This document shows, in pieces, positions 22,201-33,859 of a stretch of DNA of 64,000 nucleotides (its first letter is position 1; each line of letters opens with the position of its first letter). Made by a program: the position numbers and the translations under genes. The DNA lies in assembly GCA_023055425.1 (NCBI GenBank), contig JALGPY010000001.1:113007057-113071056 (forward strand), in the 5' to 3' direction. The notes beneath the pieces are model-generated. The model saw only the letters and a list, made by a program, of their open reading frames with translations. It ran no database searches and had not been told where the DNA came from. Source of the DNA: Linanthus parryae (lineage: Eukaryota > Streptophyta > Magnoliopsida > Ericales > Polemoniaceae).

Positions 22201-23463
22201 CCATCGCACGTTTTCAATACACATGGTATAAGGCCTGGCTATGAACTCTTGCCGATTGTCGCATATCAGGCTCCAAACGCACTTGGTATTATTTGTCCCA
22301 AACCACCTTGCAGCTCTGCCACTGTTACTTTCCTCCACCGCGCCTGGGGGACACCACTTGTTGGGTTTAGAAGCAACGGGGGCATAGGAAGGCCATCGCT
22401 CAAAGACCCACATTGTCAAGAAGGCAATGTTAACAAAAGTCAGTATGTCGAGGCGGCCACGTGATTCCTTCATGGACACAACCAGCTGATCAAGTCTGTA
22501 GTACAGCGTGCCCAAGACCAAGGGTCCGAGTGCGACTTTCTGACCGAGGGCCAGTTTCACAGCAAGGGGCAGAACGTGATAAAAGACCCCATCGTGCGGG
22601 TGACCATCGATTAAGTACCTCGACAACCAGGCACAGAGGAAGGCACAAAGGGTCAAGTGATAACCCTTACCCTCCACATAGTTCTTAGCCTCTGGGTTTT
22701 GACTCAAAAGCTTCTTGGTAATGCTGCTGTTCGCATAATCACGGAAAAAGTACTGCACCCATTTGTTCCAAGTATTCTTCGCAGATGTGTCAACCAACTG
22801 CCAGTCAGGAAGGGTTTTTGTAGTGGTCCACCGGGTGGAGATTTTATTTACCTCTGACAAGCACTCCTCCATCTGCGTGTACAAAGCAATCTCCGCATCC
22901 GTCCTCAAGGGACTCAAAGGGTCCACCTCACCCATGGGAGACAGGTCATACAACATGTGCACGTCCTCGAGCGTGGGGGCAGCCTCGAACTCAGCAAAGT
23001 GAAAAGTGTGAGTCGCATGCGAGTAGCGGGAAAGAAGGTTTAGAAGCATGGACTGGTCCAGCTTCACGGAAGCACCCTTCATAGCACGAACGGCAAAGTA
23101 TACGCCGGCCTCATTTAAAGCCATGGCGTGATGAGTCAACACATGGTCAATCCATTCATCCATGTAGTCCAATTTCTGAACAAAAGCTTGGGTGGAAATC
23201 GCAGCGTACGGGAAGTACCCATTTTCGATTCCCAATCGAACCACGTCTTCGGAGCCAATCAACTCAAGCAAAGCCGAGTTAACTGGAGGGGTTAATGTTT
23301 GCAATCCCTCATTGGGGACAGAAGTAGGCAGTTTCTTTGCCTTAACCCTAGCATGGTAGAAGTCTTTGCCACCCAGATAGGGGGCTTTTCGCCATAGAGC
23401 TTGCGGAAGATCAGGTATTTCTTCGTCCTCCTTGGTGGGTCTAGTTCCTTTTGTCTTTGCCAT
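19258..23463 (-). CDS. Antisense gene inside the gypsy element: six-exon PMD-like protein with one internal stop
   Basis: Exons (minus strand) are 21583-23463, 20997-21504, 20445-20921, 20263-20367, 19806-20200 and 19258-19725. Each intron is 62-80 bp with GT...AG ends, and phases match throughout (0, 1, 1, 1, 0), giving 1278 codons. Exon 1 encodes a plant mobile domain (aminotransferase-like) protein: RYSHATHTFHFAEFEAAPTL and EDVHMLYDLSPMGE near residues 145-185, then a long conserved region to SETFAK. Exons 2-3 are acidic and E-rich; exon 6 is a coiled coil (NLAAENQKVEQQKQKVGEAM). The only break is TAA at 21256-21258. PMD proteins act in nuclear gene silencing or occur in transposons; Tat elements are known to carry extra antisense ORFs. 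Function here is not known. The last acceptor is the least certain. Confidence 0.85.
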
Positions 23464-24196
23464 TCCTGCGGAAAAGAAAGAAAAAAAGGGGGGAGAAATA
23501 TGGACACTTCAGTTTGAATGTCGAGATTCAAGATCTATGGGAAGAAAGATGAACAGTCTGGTACCAATTTCAGAAATTGGAGAATGGAATTGTTTGCATT
23601 ATCAGGGATTTCAAAAACCGTACATTCAAGGTCTTTATCATCAGAGGACTAAATCGAAATTGGATTCAAAGATTGTGAGTTTCTTCGCAAGTTTTCAGCG
23701 GATAATATGTCATGGGTTTGCAGATCCAACGCAGTTCAAAGCACATACTAGCATATTAAATTGAAAATTGAACAAGGCCAACCTTGTTTCTGTAAAGCTT
23801 GCTTGGATGCAGACAGTTGAAGAAGACGATTTGCAATTCTGAACTGGTGATTGATTATCTGAATCTGCTCTTGAAGACTTCCGGGTATCATTCACTTTAA
23901 GAGAAAGAAGTGATGCTTTGCAACAATGGAGAGTACAAAGTATTTATCCAAAAACAATGAAGGGTTGCGTCCTTTCAGTAGTCGAATCGCAACCGTCACC
24001 GTCGAATCGCGCAATCACAGGACAAGCTGACGTCATCCCTAAAACCCTAAAGGCCAGGCGGCACGACTCTAGGGGTTTTAGGTCATAATGGCACTCACGG
24101 GGGCTGAATTTACTCATATTTGAATTGGTGCGTGGCGGCGACGCGTATGTTGGCTTCCGCGCATGGAAGTCTATCCAGCTATGAGTCTTCACGTGC
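23464..24196 (-). promoter_or_regulatory. Putative promoter and 5' UTR of the antisense gene
   Basis: On the minus strand a TATA-like TGGATAAATA lies at 23950-23941, about 480 bp before the ATG at 23463. Two bases before that ATG is a plant-like acceptor (TTTTCCGCAG), suggesting a 5' UTR intron. No other coding frame is supported here. The promoter call is inference. Confidence 0.35.
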
Positions 24197-24206
24197 AGAA
24201 AGGGGG
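24197..24206 (+). other. Gypsy polypurine tract
   Basis: AGAAAGGGGG lies four bases before the 3' LTR and fits the plus-strand primer of reverse transcription. Confidence 0.75.
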
Positions 24207-24210
24207 CTAA

Positions 24211-24836
24211 TGTAGATAGTGCTTTCTGAGCTGACAGATCTTGGCCACGTGGCAACCATCCAGCACACCATATTGTTCTCCACACACACTGGTCACCAGC
24301 CGCGCTGATCCATGTGGGGGCTGCGAGACAGGGCCCTCGCATACCACTGCACGGGACTTGTAGGGATTAGTGGTTTGGAGGCTAGAGTAAGTCCTCTCTC
24401 GTGCGAGCCAAGCCCGCACGCGACCTTTAGTAACTGCTTTTGAGAGATTTATGGCACGAGCTCCATAAACCCGGTCAATCCGGTCAAACCCGGTCAACCC
24501 CATAACGGTTCCGGTATTCGCGCATAACGTGCTGTAACGGTCCCTATATAAGCGGACGAACGTGCCGTTGTGGTTAAGCTAATTAAGCCGCCATTGATGG
24601 GCGCATTAACCACACTGCAACGGCCACATTCTCCGTTATATATAGGACGTTAACATTTCCATACAAAGGATGACACACTAGCCATACGCGGAAGCTCTGC
24701 CAAACCTCTGTCTCTCTCTCAGACATTACTACTGCCTTACTCTCTCCCTAAACACAACCCAACTCTTCCTGTGCCATCTCTGATCCTCTACTTACGGTGT
24801 ACACGGAGTTCTCCCCGCCGGAATCTCTTGTGCACA
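24211..24836 (+). mobile_element. Tat-type gypsy 3' LTR (626 bp)
   Basis: It matches 9929-10554 over its whole length and ends TTGTGCACA, followed by the ACAAT TSD at 24837-24841. It carries a clean TATATAAG box near 24545, better than the 5' LTR version. Confidence 0.95.
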
Positions 24837-24841
24837 ACAAT
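24837..24841. repeat. Gypsy target-site duplication ACAAT, right copy
   Basis: It is identical to 9924-9928 and abuts the 3' LTR. Confidence 0.93.
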
Positions 24842-25778
24842 CAACAAAGAAACCACTCGAGAAACCTAGCCTGACTCTGATACTTTCCATCTCCTTTGCA
24901 TACTTCCTCGTCTCCATTAAGAAGAGAAAGGTTGGCTTGTGTCTCCTCACAAGATCGTGAAGAGACGTAATGTTGAGAGGTTTGCCAAGCCCTCGAACGT
25001 TCCAGCTTATGAGACTCATTGTGCTTGGCGGCGCTGCACCGCAGCCACCGCCAATCTCGCATCTAGGGTCTTTTGGGCGCACCACCATTGTTGGAATCTG
25101 ATATTCGGAAATTGGGTTTGGTGTTGTCGAGCTGTCTTTATTATGACTCGTTGAATCTGCATCCTTTGGTTTTCTAGCACGTGGAAGCTTTGTCTTTCCC
25201 GCCGGACTATTCACTGTATCTCTAGTTTTCCTCTTCAGTTTTTCTTGCTCGGAGTCGCTAAAGTCAGTAACCTTCCCTTCCCACTAGAGGATTTTTGTAC
25301 TTTTTGTGCATTCTCCACTCCCTTGCCTTTGTCCACTGCTGCCACTCCTCCCTCCAAATTTTTCTAGACATCAGAGTGAACCCCCAAGGGGTTATCATGA
25401 AACAGAATACCCGTCTGAGTAGAATCCTTCGCGTCTTTGATGCCATCAAGATCCATACTCAAGTCCGTATGCACATCTGATGGCTCTGAATCACTACATG
25501 ATCCTTCAGATGGGCTCTAGGCTTCATCTTCTTCCTCCACATCCAGTGGTTCTTTCTCAAATTCTCCTTCTGATCGTGAGACGTTCTTTTTTCGCGGAGG
25601 AGGCTTATACGTTAGCCAGCTACCATAACCTGGGATCCTTTCTTCATCAAGTGTCGGACGTTTCTTACAATTGAAGGAATGATGGGTTAAACATCCACAC
25701 CACTCGCACAAATAGGACACCCTTTCATACTTGTAGTCTACCAAATGTTTCGCGCCTTTGATGTAAGCTCCCCTCCAA
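24842..25778 (-). pseudogene. L1-type LINE, ORF1 end and start of ORF2
   Basis: On the minus strand the sequence begins inside ORF1, with a zf-CCHC_4 knuckle (CEWCGCLTHHSFNC, near 25700) and a basic/acidic tail. ORF2 begins with MSLISWNVRGLGKP at 25019, the usual start of the plant L1 endonuclease, and runs to GFFVDC, where the gypsy element cuts it. ORF2 resumes in frame at 9923. The L1 5' end at 25778 falls inside ORF1, so the copy is 5'-truncated as is typical of target-primed reverse transcription. Confidence 0.9.
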
Positions 25779-25791
25779 ACAGGGTTTTTGA
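25779..25791. repeat. L1 target-site duplication, right copy
   Basis: ACAGGGTTTTTGA is identical to 5968-5980. Confidence 0.85.
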
Positions 25792-26720
25792 AAATATGAA
25801 CAATATCTCAATATCTTGAGTTCAAATAGATAAGATTGAGTTTTTAAAATTTAAACAATATCTTGATATACAATATACTATATCTGAATTGATTTTAACT
25901 TTTTTGTAAATGTCATTCAAATCGAGGCATTAAGATGTCTCAAGACATTTCAGGTATTAGATAGCTAGGATCATCTCATCTATATTTTTTGAAGGGAAAC
26001 ACCTAACTGATTTATTATATAGATCATTTTATTTCTCCCTCTCTTTTTTTCTTCACTATCGTCCTCATCTATTATTGTTTAATCTTCTTTTGTGTGCAGG
26101 TTCTCTATTTTCTGCTCTTACTCTTTTCTTTTTTAGGGGATCTTATTTGTTTCTTTTGCATGCATGTAATGGTATTGAACTTATTTTTCTTTTGTTGAAG
26201 TTTTATTATTGTTTATTTCAGGAAACTCATACTTATATAACCACCTTTGTTTATGCTATATGTAACGGCTAACATTTTAATATAGCGACCATGTTTGCAT
26301 TCTTTTACCTCAATACAAGTACCTATGGTTTCTTTGTATGTTCTTTTTTGTTGCGTGTTGGTGCAGTTGATGAAAAGAATAAGGGAATTTACATATTTCT
26401 ACGAGGCTTGGAAGGTAGTCCTATGATCAATGAGCGAGCCAGAGGAGGGAATGGCTTAATCATCAATAAATGTCATTTTACATGTTAGAAATTTAAAAAA
26501 TTATTCGATGAAGTTATTAAATGTGTTTGTGATTGATTGTAATGCTAGCAAAGATAACTTTTTTTTTTTGAAATATTGCAAGGATAACCTGAACACTATA
26601 TATACAATTATGTTCACATTATTTTAGTCGTGGAAACTGAAAAAAAAAATATATACAAGAACAATATGTTCTTTTTTTAGAAATATTTTCAAGAATAATT
26701 TTAAGCATACCCTCCTTTCT
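25792..26720. other. AT-rich noncoding interval
   Basis: It is T-rich sequence with no recognised gene. Short frames at 26075-26488 are low complexity and show no domain. Confidence 0.5.
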
Positions 26721-27058
26721 ACGTATATACACTTTTACCCCGTTTCTTTTAAGAGAAAGACACTTTTACCCCTCCTATTGTGGGAAAGAACACTTTCACC
26801 CCTTCTCGGTTCTAAACTGTAGGACATTTACATCCATTCATTGTGTCATTTCACGCTTGAAGAGAGCAATTTTTCTCCCACCCGACCTGCAGACTAACAG
26901 TACCACAATTAAAGAGTGTACGTGTTCTGAAATTTTGGCACATTCCATACTAAAAAAAGGTTTGCCACATTGAAGGGGTGAAAGCGTTCTTTCCCAAACC
27001 CAAAAGGTGCAAATGTGTCTTTACTTCAAACTTGAGGGGATGAAAGTGTCTTTTACCC
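26721..27058. mobile_element. MULE-like MITE with GGGTAAAAGACAC end
   Basis: The right end (27058 inward, minus strand) reads GGGTAAAAGACACTTTCATC. The left end carries the same repeated phrases in opposite orientation (ACACTTTTACCCC, then AAAGAACACTTTCACCCC). The left terminus is degraded and no TSD was confirmed. The terminal sequence is shared with the elements at 27968 and 37559. Confidence 0.5.
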
Positions 27059-27197
27059 ATGATTTTACTAACTGAACACTTAACATGTTCCTCATTCTCC
27101 CATCGCACAATAAATATTTCATAGAGTACTCATATTTATATATTACTATTTTTCCAATAGTAAGTCCGAGTGTTACAATTCTTGCAATGAGCCTTTA

Positions 27198-27921
27198 GGG
27201 CATCTTCAACCCATGACATTTTTCCTCTCCCCTCACATCACCCTCCCCTTCCCCTCCCCCTCACGGGCCCACTATTTTCCCCCTCCCCTGCCCTCCGCCA
27301 AACAACTACTTATCTCCAACCCATTCATTTCCCCAACCCAACAAAAATAATTTTTAATATATATTTAATAATTTAAAAATAATTTATTAATACGAATAAA
27401 AGTAATTATGCACAATAAATAGCGATATTTGCTTTTGTATCTGAATATATTTTTGTATAGTTGTGATTCAATAAATTTGACCCTTTTTAATCGTTTTTCT
27501 AAATTTAATAATTATACTTGTTAACTGCATACAAGACAAGATTTATTAGATTTTGAACAAAATAAAATAAGGATGACTTTTCATAAATATACTTTTCAAC
27601 AATGAGTAAATTATTATTTTTTATCAATAATAAGAATAAAATTAAATTGATTAATCATAACAAATATATATGATATAATAAAAAAAATTATGAAGTGTAA
27701 TTAATATTGTCAAATATTGAATTAATTTATCACTCCATGTAAGGGGAGGGAGAGGGGATGTCCAGGGGAAAATTCCCCATAACCATGCAACACCCAAGGC
27801 AAAATTTCTCCCCATAGCACTCCCTCTCCCTCCCCCCCCCCCCATAGGGTTGGACATGGACCGTATTTTTATACGATTTTCGCCCTCCGCTCCCCTTCCC
27901 CCCATAGGGTTGGCGGTGCCC
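27198..27921. mobile_element. PIF/Harbinger (Tourist-like) MITE
   Basis: The left end is GGGCATCTTCAACCCA; the right end, reverse complemented, is GGGCACCGCCAACCCTATG. TTA flanks both sides (27195-27197, 27922-27924), the 3-bp TSD of PIF/Harbinger. Pyrimidine-rich ends surround an AT-rich core with no coding capacity. An extra copy of the right-end phrase (CCCCATAGGGTTGG) sits at about 27840. Confidence 0.75.
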
Positions 27922-27967
27922 TTACAAGACTTAGACTTCTTAAAATTGAATTGCATTATTTTAAAAA

Positions 27968-29465
27968 GGGTAAAAGACACTAATCACCCCTGAGTTTAGG
28001 CTTAATTCCACTACGCTACCCTGTTTTTTGGAAAAAGACAGTTTGTACTTTTTTTTGGATGGAGACTAACGGCAGACTAACAACACAGGATTAAAGACTA
28101 TTTTACCCCAGAAATGTTATAAAATTACGTCCTATTTATATTATCCTAACCTGTCTCCCATTCATTCGTTATAACCTTAATTCTGTCACTCTTGCCCTCT
28201 TACTCTCTTCCCCTGTGAACGCAACTGTCCCACCCTCTCTTCGACCATTTCCACGCCAGCAGGTCGCTAGTCGTCTATCGTCGAGATCTGAAGCAGAGCC
28301 TTCATCTACTCCTCTCTCTCTCGAGATCTGAAGGAGAACCCAGTCGATCTATCTCGATTCAAGGTGTGGGTTTCTTTGATTGAAGGCGCGTGGGTCTCTC
28401 TCATTCAACACACAACCCCAGACACATCAACAACATCGGTATGGCGCCACATCCTTATGCAAATGCCACCGCCGTCAGAGAAGAAGAAGAATCCAATCTG
28501 GAACAGAGCCAGGGGAGGGAGGGAGGCAGAAGGATGAGAGAGAGAAGCAATGAGGAAGACCAGAAGAAGTAGGAGAAGAAGAGCCACCGTCGTCGGAGAA
28601 GAGAAGAGCCACCGTGGAGATCGAGTCAGAGGTAGAGGAAGAGCCACCGGTGAGATCGGTCGTTGTCGTCGCCCTGGTTGATTGCAGAGGCGTTGGATTG
28701 TTGCCTCAGTCTTCCATTTATTATCTTGTTAGGCGCGTATTCGTTTCCTCATAAACTTGTTGGATGTCTAGGTTATGGTAGCTGTAAGATTATCGCTTGT
28801 GTAGAATTCCCATGAAAGATCAAAAGGCCATAATACAAAAGACCTACACATAAGGACAACAAGTGAAGACTCTAAAACAGGAGGTATGAAAACTTTCCAT
28901 TAACAGAACAACTTACCGGGGTGAAATTAATCAACAATTGCATAATCATTCAAACAAGATCGATATATAGACTGAATAACTCACCTGTTGGAAGGTATAA
29001 AGCAGAAAGTCCTCTTATACAGGAGCATGTTGTTGGAGATTCAAACATGACGACCCAGTGATTAAATCAAAGTTCATACATTAAATTCTGCTTCCAATAT
29101 AAATCAACACATCATATAAATATATCAGAACTATTTAGGGAGAACCGAAACAGATACCTAAATTTTGTACGGCAACAACCGACACCTCTGTCAACAATCC
29201 GGCGACTTGAAGGCCCGATGTACCTGATGCCTTCATTAGCTACGAGAAGAGAGAGGCATGTACCGTGCATAATGCTGCTGGTGATTCGGATCGGCGTAAG
29301 AGAAGAATCACGATGTATGAGGCAGCATCTTTGTAACACGGGTGGATCAGAGAAGTGGGTATTAGAAGGACTCTTTTTTAATTAGGACTTTTAACGGTTT
29401 TTTAGTAATTAAATTAACACACGAGGGTAGTATAGGCATTGCAAAAGTATTAGTGTCAAAAAACA
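27968..29465. mobile_element. Degraded MULE-like element with GC-rich core
   Basis: The left end reads GGGTAAAAGACACTAATCAC, close to the left end of the element at 37559. The core (28190-28680) is GC- and purine-rich, unlike the AT-rich flanks, and resembles 5' UTR plus coding-like sequence, also as in that element. The right end is poorly preserved (ATTAGTGTC at about 29449-29457) and no TSD was found, so the right limit is approximate. Confidence 0.4.
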
Positions 29466-29509
29466 CCTCTACAAACATTTAAATAGTAGAGATAATTGAC
29501 ATCTTATAA

Positions 29510-29926
29510 GAGCATCTCCAGCAGTGTTATGTATTTGTAATGCAAATTATACATATTAATATTGTTTTACATTTTGCAAAATATATCCGACTCCAACAAT
29601 GATTTGTAAAAGTTATGCAAAATATATTTTTCTATTTAATTTTCACTCACAACACGTGCAGCTGATGAGTTGTGGATGAGAGAGAAAAATAAATTGTAGG
29701 AACACATATATCATTATGTAGTAATTGTAGGAACATGGGTTGAGAAAAAATAGGAAACATGTTCAAAATATTTTGCAGAACCAATTATCCTCGCCAAATT
29801 TGGCGAGGATTTTGCATGTTCTGCATTTTGCCTCTCAAGATGCATGTACTGTTGGAGCCCTGTTTTTTACAAAATCCTTTATATTTTGCATAAAGAGTTG
29901 ATTTGCATGGTCTGTTGGAGATGCTC
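29510..29926. mobile_element. Tourist-like MITE, TAA TSD
   Basis: Ends are GAGCATCTCCAGCAG and, in reverse complement, GAGCATCTCCAACAG. TAA flanks both sides (29507-29509, 29927-29929). The interior is AT-rich with no coding capacity. Confidence 0.8.
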
Positions 29927-30285
29927 TAACATTTTATATCTTATTTGTTTCATAGTATTTGATTCTATGCAATGCACAGACGGTTTATTAGTAATAACAA
30001 CAAGATAATGAGCAAGAAGAAGAATAAATAGATTGAGAGTAGTGAAGGGCAAAGTTGTCGAGAAAATGGTTCTAGTTGGGAACCCACCCACTAACAAACA
30101 GACCTCAATGGAGGGGGTGTCAGGGACATAACAATTGGGGTCTCCTAAGGGGGGAGTAAGTGAAAATTTCCAAATAAAAGGGGGGTGTGATTGAAGATGT
30201 ATTATAATGAGGAGGTGAATGGGAAGTTTACCCATTTTTATTTATTGATGATTTGTCAAACTTTTCGAACCCAGGAATGACTCAT
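29927..30285. other. Intergenic, nothing recognised
   Basis: No coding, repeat or RNA feature was identified. Confidence 0.4.
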
Positions 30286-30742
30286 CAAAAGCTTTGCCCA
30301 ACGGGGAGCAATTCTCCATCACAAACAGAGCCGAAATCGAGTCACTCTTGCGCCACTGCATCCACACCAAAGTCTCTAAGAACAACGAGACGCCGCCACG
30401 CCAACACCACGCCTCTCCTCCGGTCATCCCACTGATAATCCTCTCCGTTCTTCCAACAACTTACCACATTATGGGGCGATCTCTTTTCCGCACGCAACCT
30501 GTTCGACAAATTGCCTGAACCAAAACCTCATTCATGAATTCACATGCTCATCTGTTCTTTAAGGTCTGCGGTGATTTCAAGTTGATTCATTTGAGTGGTT
30601 GTGTTCATGGGTTGGCGGCAATATCCGTTTTCATATGGATGGTTTTGTTGGAATTTCTCAGTTGGCAATGTACATGAACTACTTACAAGAAGGCAACTTG
30701 AAAGGTATTCGAAACTATGCACGAATTATATGTGGTTCCATG

Positions 30743-30928
30743 CGGGGGCGGAGCCAACCGGCGGCACGGCAGGCACGTGCCCTACCCAAAACTTTGAAAA
30801 ACTACAATTTTACCTGTGACGCATAAAAGTTTAAATTGTGCCTTTGCCAAAAATTACAATAGTGCCCCAAGTATTTTGAATATCTTGCAAAAGTGCCTCA
30901 GGTAATTTGAATACCTGGCTCGGCGCCT
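30743..30928. mobile_element. MITE with 9-bp TSD inside the PPR pseudogene
   Basis: GGTTCCATG flanks both sides (30734-30742 and 30929-30937). The ends are imperfect inverted repeats (GGGGGCGGAGCCA versus AGGCGCCGAGCCA). A 9-bp TSD suggests the Mutator superfamily, though the ends also recall hAT elements. Confidence 0.65.
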
Positions 30929-31510
30929 GGTTCCATGAAATATTATGACAAGTGGGTATTTTAAGATTTCCTGCGATGAGGAGGCTCTGCTGATTTTCAA
31001 TGAAATGATGGATGCGAGGGTGGAAGCAGATAGTGCCATAGTGGTTGCACTGTTCCCTGCCTACGGAAATGGGAATGATTTGAGGTGTGGGAGGGAGATT
31101 CATATAGAAGCCGCCGGTGGTTTAATTGATATATAGTCCAAATGTGGATGCTTAGAGTTTGCTCGCGACATATGTAAATGCTATTTCCGCAAAGAAAGAG
31201 GATATCATTTGTTGGAGTACTTGAATACTAGCTGGAAACGTAAGGCGATGCATTGGAACAGTGACTGGTAGCTGTTTTTCTTTTCAAGCAAACGATTAAA
31301 TCAGGTTTGAAACCAAATGAAGCTACATTTGCTTCTGGTTTTGCATACTTGCTGCCATGATGTGTCAGTTGACAAGGGCTTAAAAACTTTTCAAACTGTA
31401 TTGTTGGTCTCTTGGTTGTGATGGTCGGCTGGAAGAAGCCTATGAATTAATAAGAACAATGCCGTTTCATCCCAGTCATGGTGTTTGGGGGTGCATTACT
31501 TGGTGCTTGT

Positions 31511-31652
31511 TTGATCCGGTGATTTTAGATAGCAAAACGATGACATTTTTTTTTATAATTTTTTCATTGTTGTCGAGTTAAAGTTAATCTATAACACCAT
31601 GAAAAAATTATCACAAAATTGCATCGTTTTGCTATCCAAATCACCGGGTCAA
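31511..31652. repeat. Fold-back MITE inside the PPR pseudogene
   Basis: The two halves are inverted copies: TTGATCCGGTGATTTTAGAT at the left, and in reverse complement TTGACCCGGTGATTTGGATA at the right, both followed by GCAAAACGATG. It interrupts the PPR frame after the block around GVWG. Confidence 0.75.
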
Positions 31653-31840
31653 AGTGACCCAGTGAATAGTGGTAGAAGTCAAACTGTAGGGAATGCCAGA
31701 CAACACAGGGAATTACGTACTAATATCCAACGTGTATGCTTCTGCAGGAATTTGGAAATCCATGGAGAATACAAAACACGCGGCAAGTGAATTTGGACTA
31801 AGGAAAACTTTAGCTCAGAGTTTGATGGAGGTCCGGGATA

Positions 31841-33859
31841 ATGTGAAGTGTTGTTACAGTTCATATATGAAAATGGTGAAATGTGTGTACCTTAGTGTAG
31901 TACTATTTTGACAATCATGTAACTTAAAACCAGCATTTGTCTTCATTTTATATTGCTAATTTTAATCTTGTTGTTTAGTTTGCTGACCTCCTACGGCATC
32001 AACATGCTAAAGCAACTGGATGTGTCTCTTTGGCTGACCTGGTGACTGGTAGCTGTTTTTGGTATGTTTATTATGCAATTAATTTTTCTTTTTGCTTTTT
32101 CAGAAGAATTATGTTTTGTTGTTGTTGTATCCAGCTACTTCATGTAATTGCTCTCACTAAAACCCATGTTGCTTATGTTCCAGTGTTTGCCATGCCTCGT
32201 TGGAATAATTGAGCTGCTATTTTGTCGCTTTTGCATCAGACGCTGTTAGATATTTAGTCATTACTTGACATACGTTTTAACTTAGGAAGCAACGCCCGCT
32301 CTTCTACCACATCTCAGGTAACCAAAAATTGAAATTTATCAGCTAACAACATCACTTTCAATTAATTTATTTATTTATCGCCTCGTCTACACTTTTTCCA
32401 GTTTCCGAGCTTTCATCCTTGAAGTCTGATTTGATCTCAGACTGAAAATTCTATCTTTCAGTTGGAAAACTAGTGTTGTGAAAAGAAAAAAAAAAAAAAA
32501 CTGAACTCTATTAGAAAAACTTGTTGTATGAAGTGGTGGAAACTTTTTTCAACAAATACATTTTTATCTCTTAGTTCTCATCTGCATCCTCCTTATAAAT
32601 GTTTTAAGAAGGTAGCCACATCGTTATGAGACTTCTCAGCATGGGGCACTTCTTACGTTCTTGTTCTTCCATATATAATTACCATTGTTTCCCTGATGTC
32701 ATTTATAAAATATTAATTTTGCTAGTGTCAACTGTAAATCCTAAGAAGCTCTTCTACTTGAAGAGTGGTACTGTTAGTTCTGGTCGATAAGGATACACTT
32801 TTTGTTCAGAAAAGGAAGAATAAATATTGCAAATAAAATTGATGGAACTAAAATAGAAAGCCTGGCGCAGAAAATTGTTTGTCTTACAATGACATGCTGC
32901 TCATGACATCTTTACTTCTTATAATGAACAGTTGATGCACTCAATAGCATAAGTAATAGTTTGAATATTTGAACAAAAATACTGCTGACCAAAAATAAAA
33001 TTTCGCGATATATTCATAATAGTGCCGCAAATATTGTGAATATTGAAATATTTTATTTCTTGTAAACAACATATTTGACCCCAATCTTCAAATTTTACCA
33101 TAAACATGGCAATTTGCAAAACCTTAACGTAGTTGAATGTGGGCTCATAAGCACACAGATAGAGAAGGAATGTGGTGCTGAGGCTAGGATTAGGCACATT
33201 GGGGTACCTTAAATTTGCTATGAACCATCATCTTACCATAGACTTTGCAATTTGTGAAACCTTAAGGTAGTGCTGAGGCTAGGGTTAGGCAGATCAGGGT
33301 TCCGTGATTGTGAAATTTGATTGAAACCTTATGGTTATGCTGCACTGAAGCGGGCATGGAGACAATACGACATGAATTTTTATGTTCTAGTTCACTTAGC
33401 CCAATGAGTTCCTCCATCGAATGAGAGTCACTGCGCTAGTGGTTGCTCCTCTTCAGGCAGGACAATTTTGTTTAGGATAGAAAAAAAGTTGTCTTTGAAG
33501 ATATACTAAATTGAGTGTGTTGTCATCATTTTAGTAATTACAACATTAATAGTGCTGCATACATCAACTCCTGTTGAGAATCAATGAACTAAAAAGATAG
33601 TGATATCATATATTCAATCAATACTGCTATTAAACATATTCTTACCTTCACTGCTTAAACATGGTAGATGTTTCATTCACAGCTTGAATGATAAAAGAAT
33701 TCAAGTACAAAAAAGAAACAACAGAATCCTAACATTCTCAAGGTGGGAATGGCGAAAAGATCCCATCCTCTCATCCCTGCATAACCTATTATGAAAAAAC
33801 ATGTCTATTCCTTAAACTCAATATCTTTGTTAAACAACATTTAGTCGATGTTTTTTTCT
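31841..33859. other. Noncoding interval upstream of the PME 3' end
   Basis: No complete gene was seen. GTGACTGGTAGCTGTTTTT at about 32041 repeats a phrase from 31259. A short segment around GCAATTTG...GCTGAGGCTAGG...TTAGGCA is duplicated at 33110-33200 and 33250-33300. Confidence 0.4.

Larger units (their letters stand above)
30290..31840 (+). pseudogene. PPR (E-type) pseudogene
   Basis: Pentatricopeptide-repeat proteins bind organelle RNA and guide editing or processing. Pieces in several frames follow PPR order. An N-terminal block has LLRHCIHTK and LFSARNLFDKLPEPKPHS. Internal repeats include EALLIFNEMMDARVEADSAI and GLIDIYSKCGCLEFAR. GLKPNEATFASGF follows, then TMPFHPSHGVWG. The E motif reads PDNTGNYVLISNVYASAG and GLRKTLAQSLMEV. 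Frameshifts, stops and two inserted small elements (30743-30928, 31511-31652) disable it. The host gene family is clear; the ancestor gene is not identified. Confidence 0.8.

Noticed and set aside
21994..22857. Plus-strand frames across the antisense PMD exon
   Set aside because: The minus-strand exon has coherent domain content and splice sites; these are shadows.
24842..25154. Plus-strand frame near the L1 start
   Set aside because: It is antisense to the L1 endonuclease start, which has clear motifs.
28390..28647. Frames in the GC-rich core at 28.4 kb
   Set aside because: Purine-rich and low complexity; probably captured UTR-like sequence.
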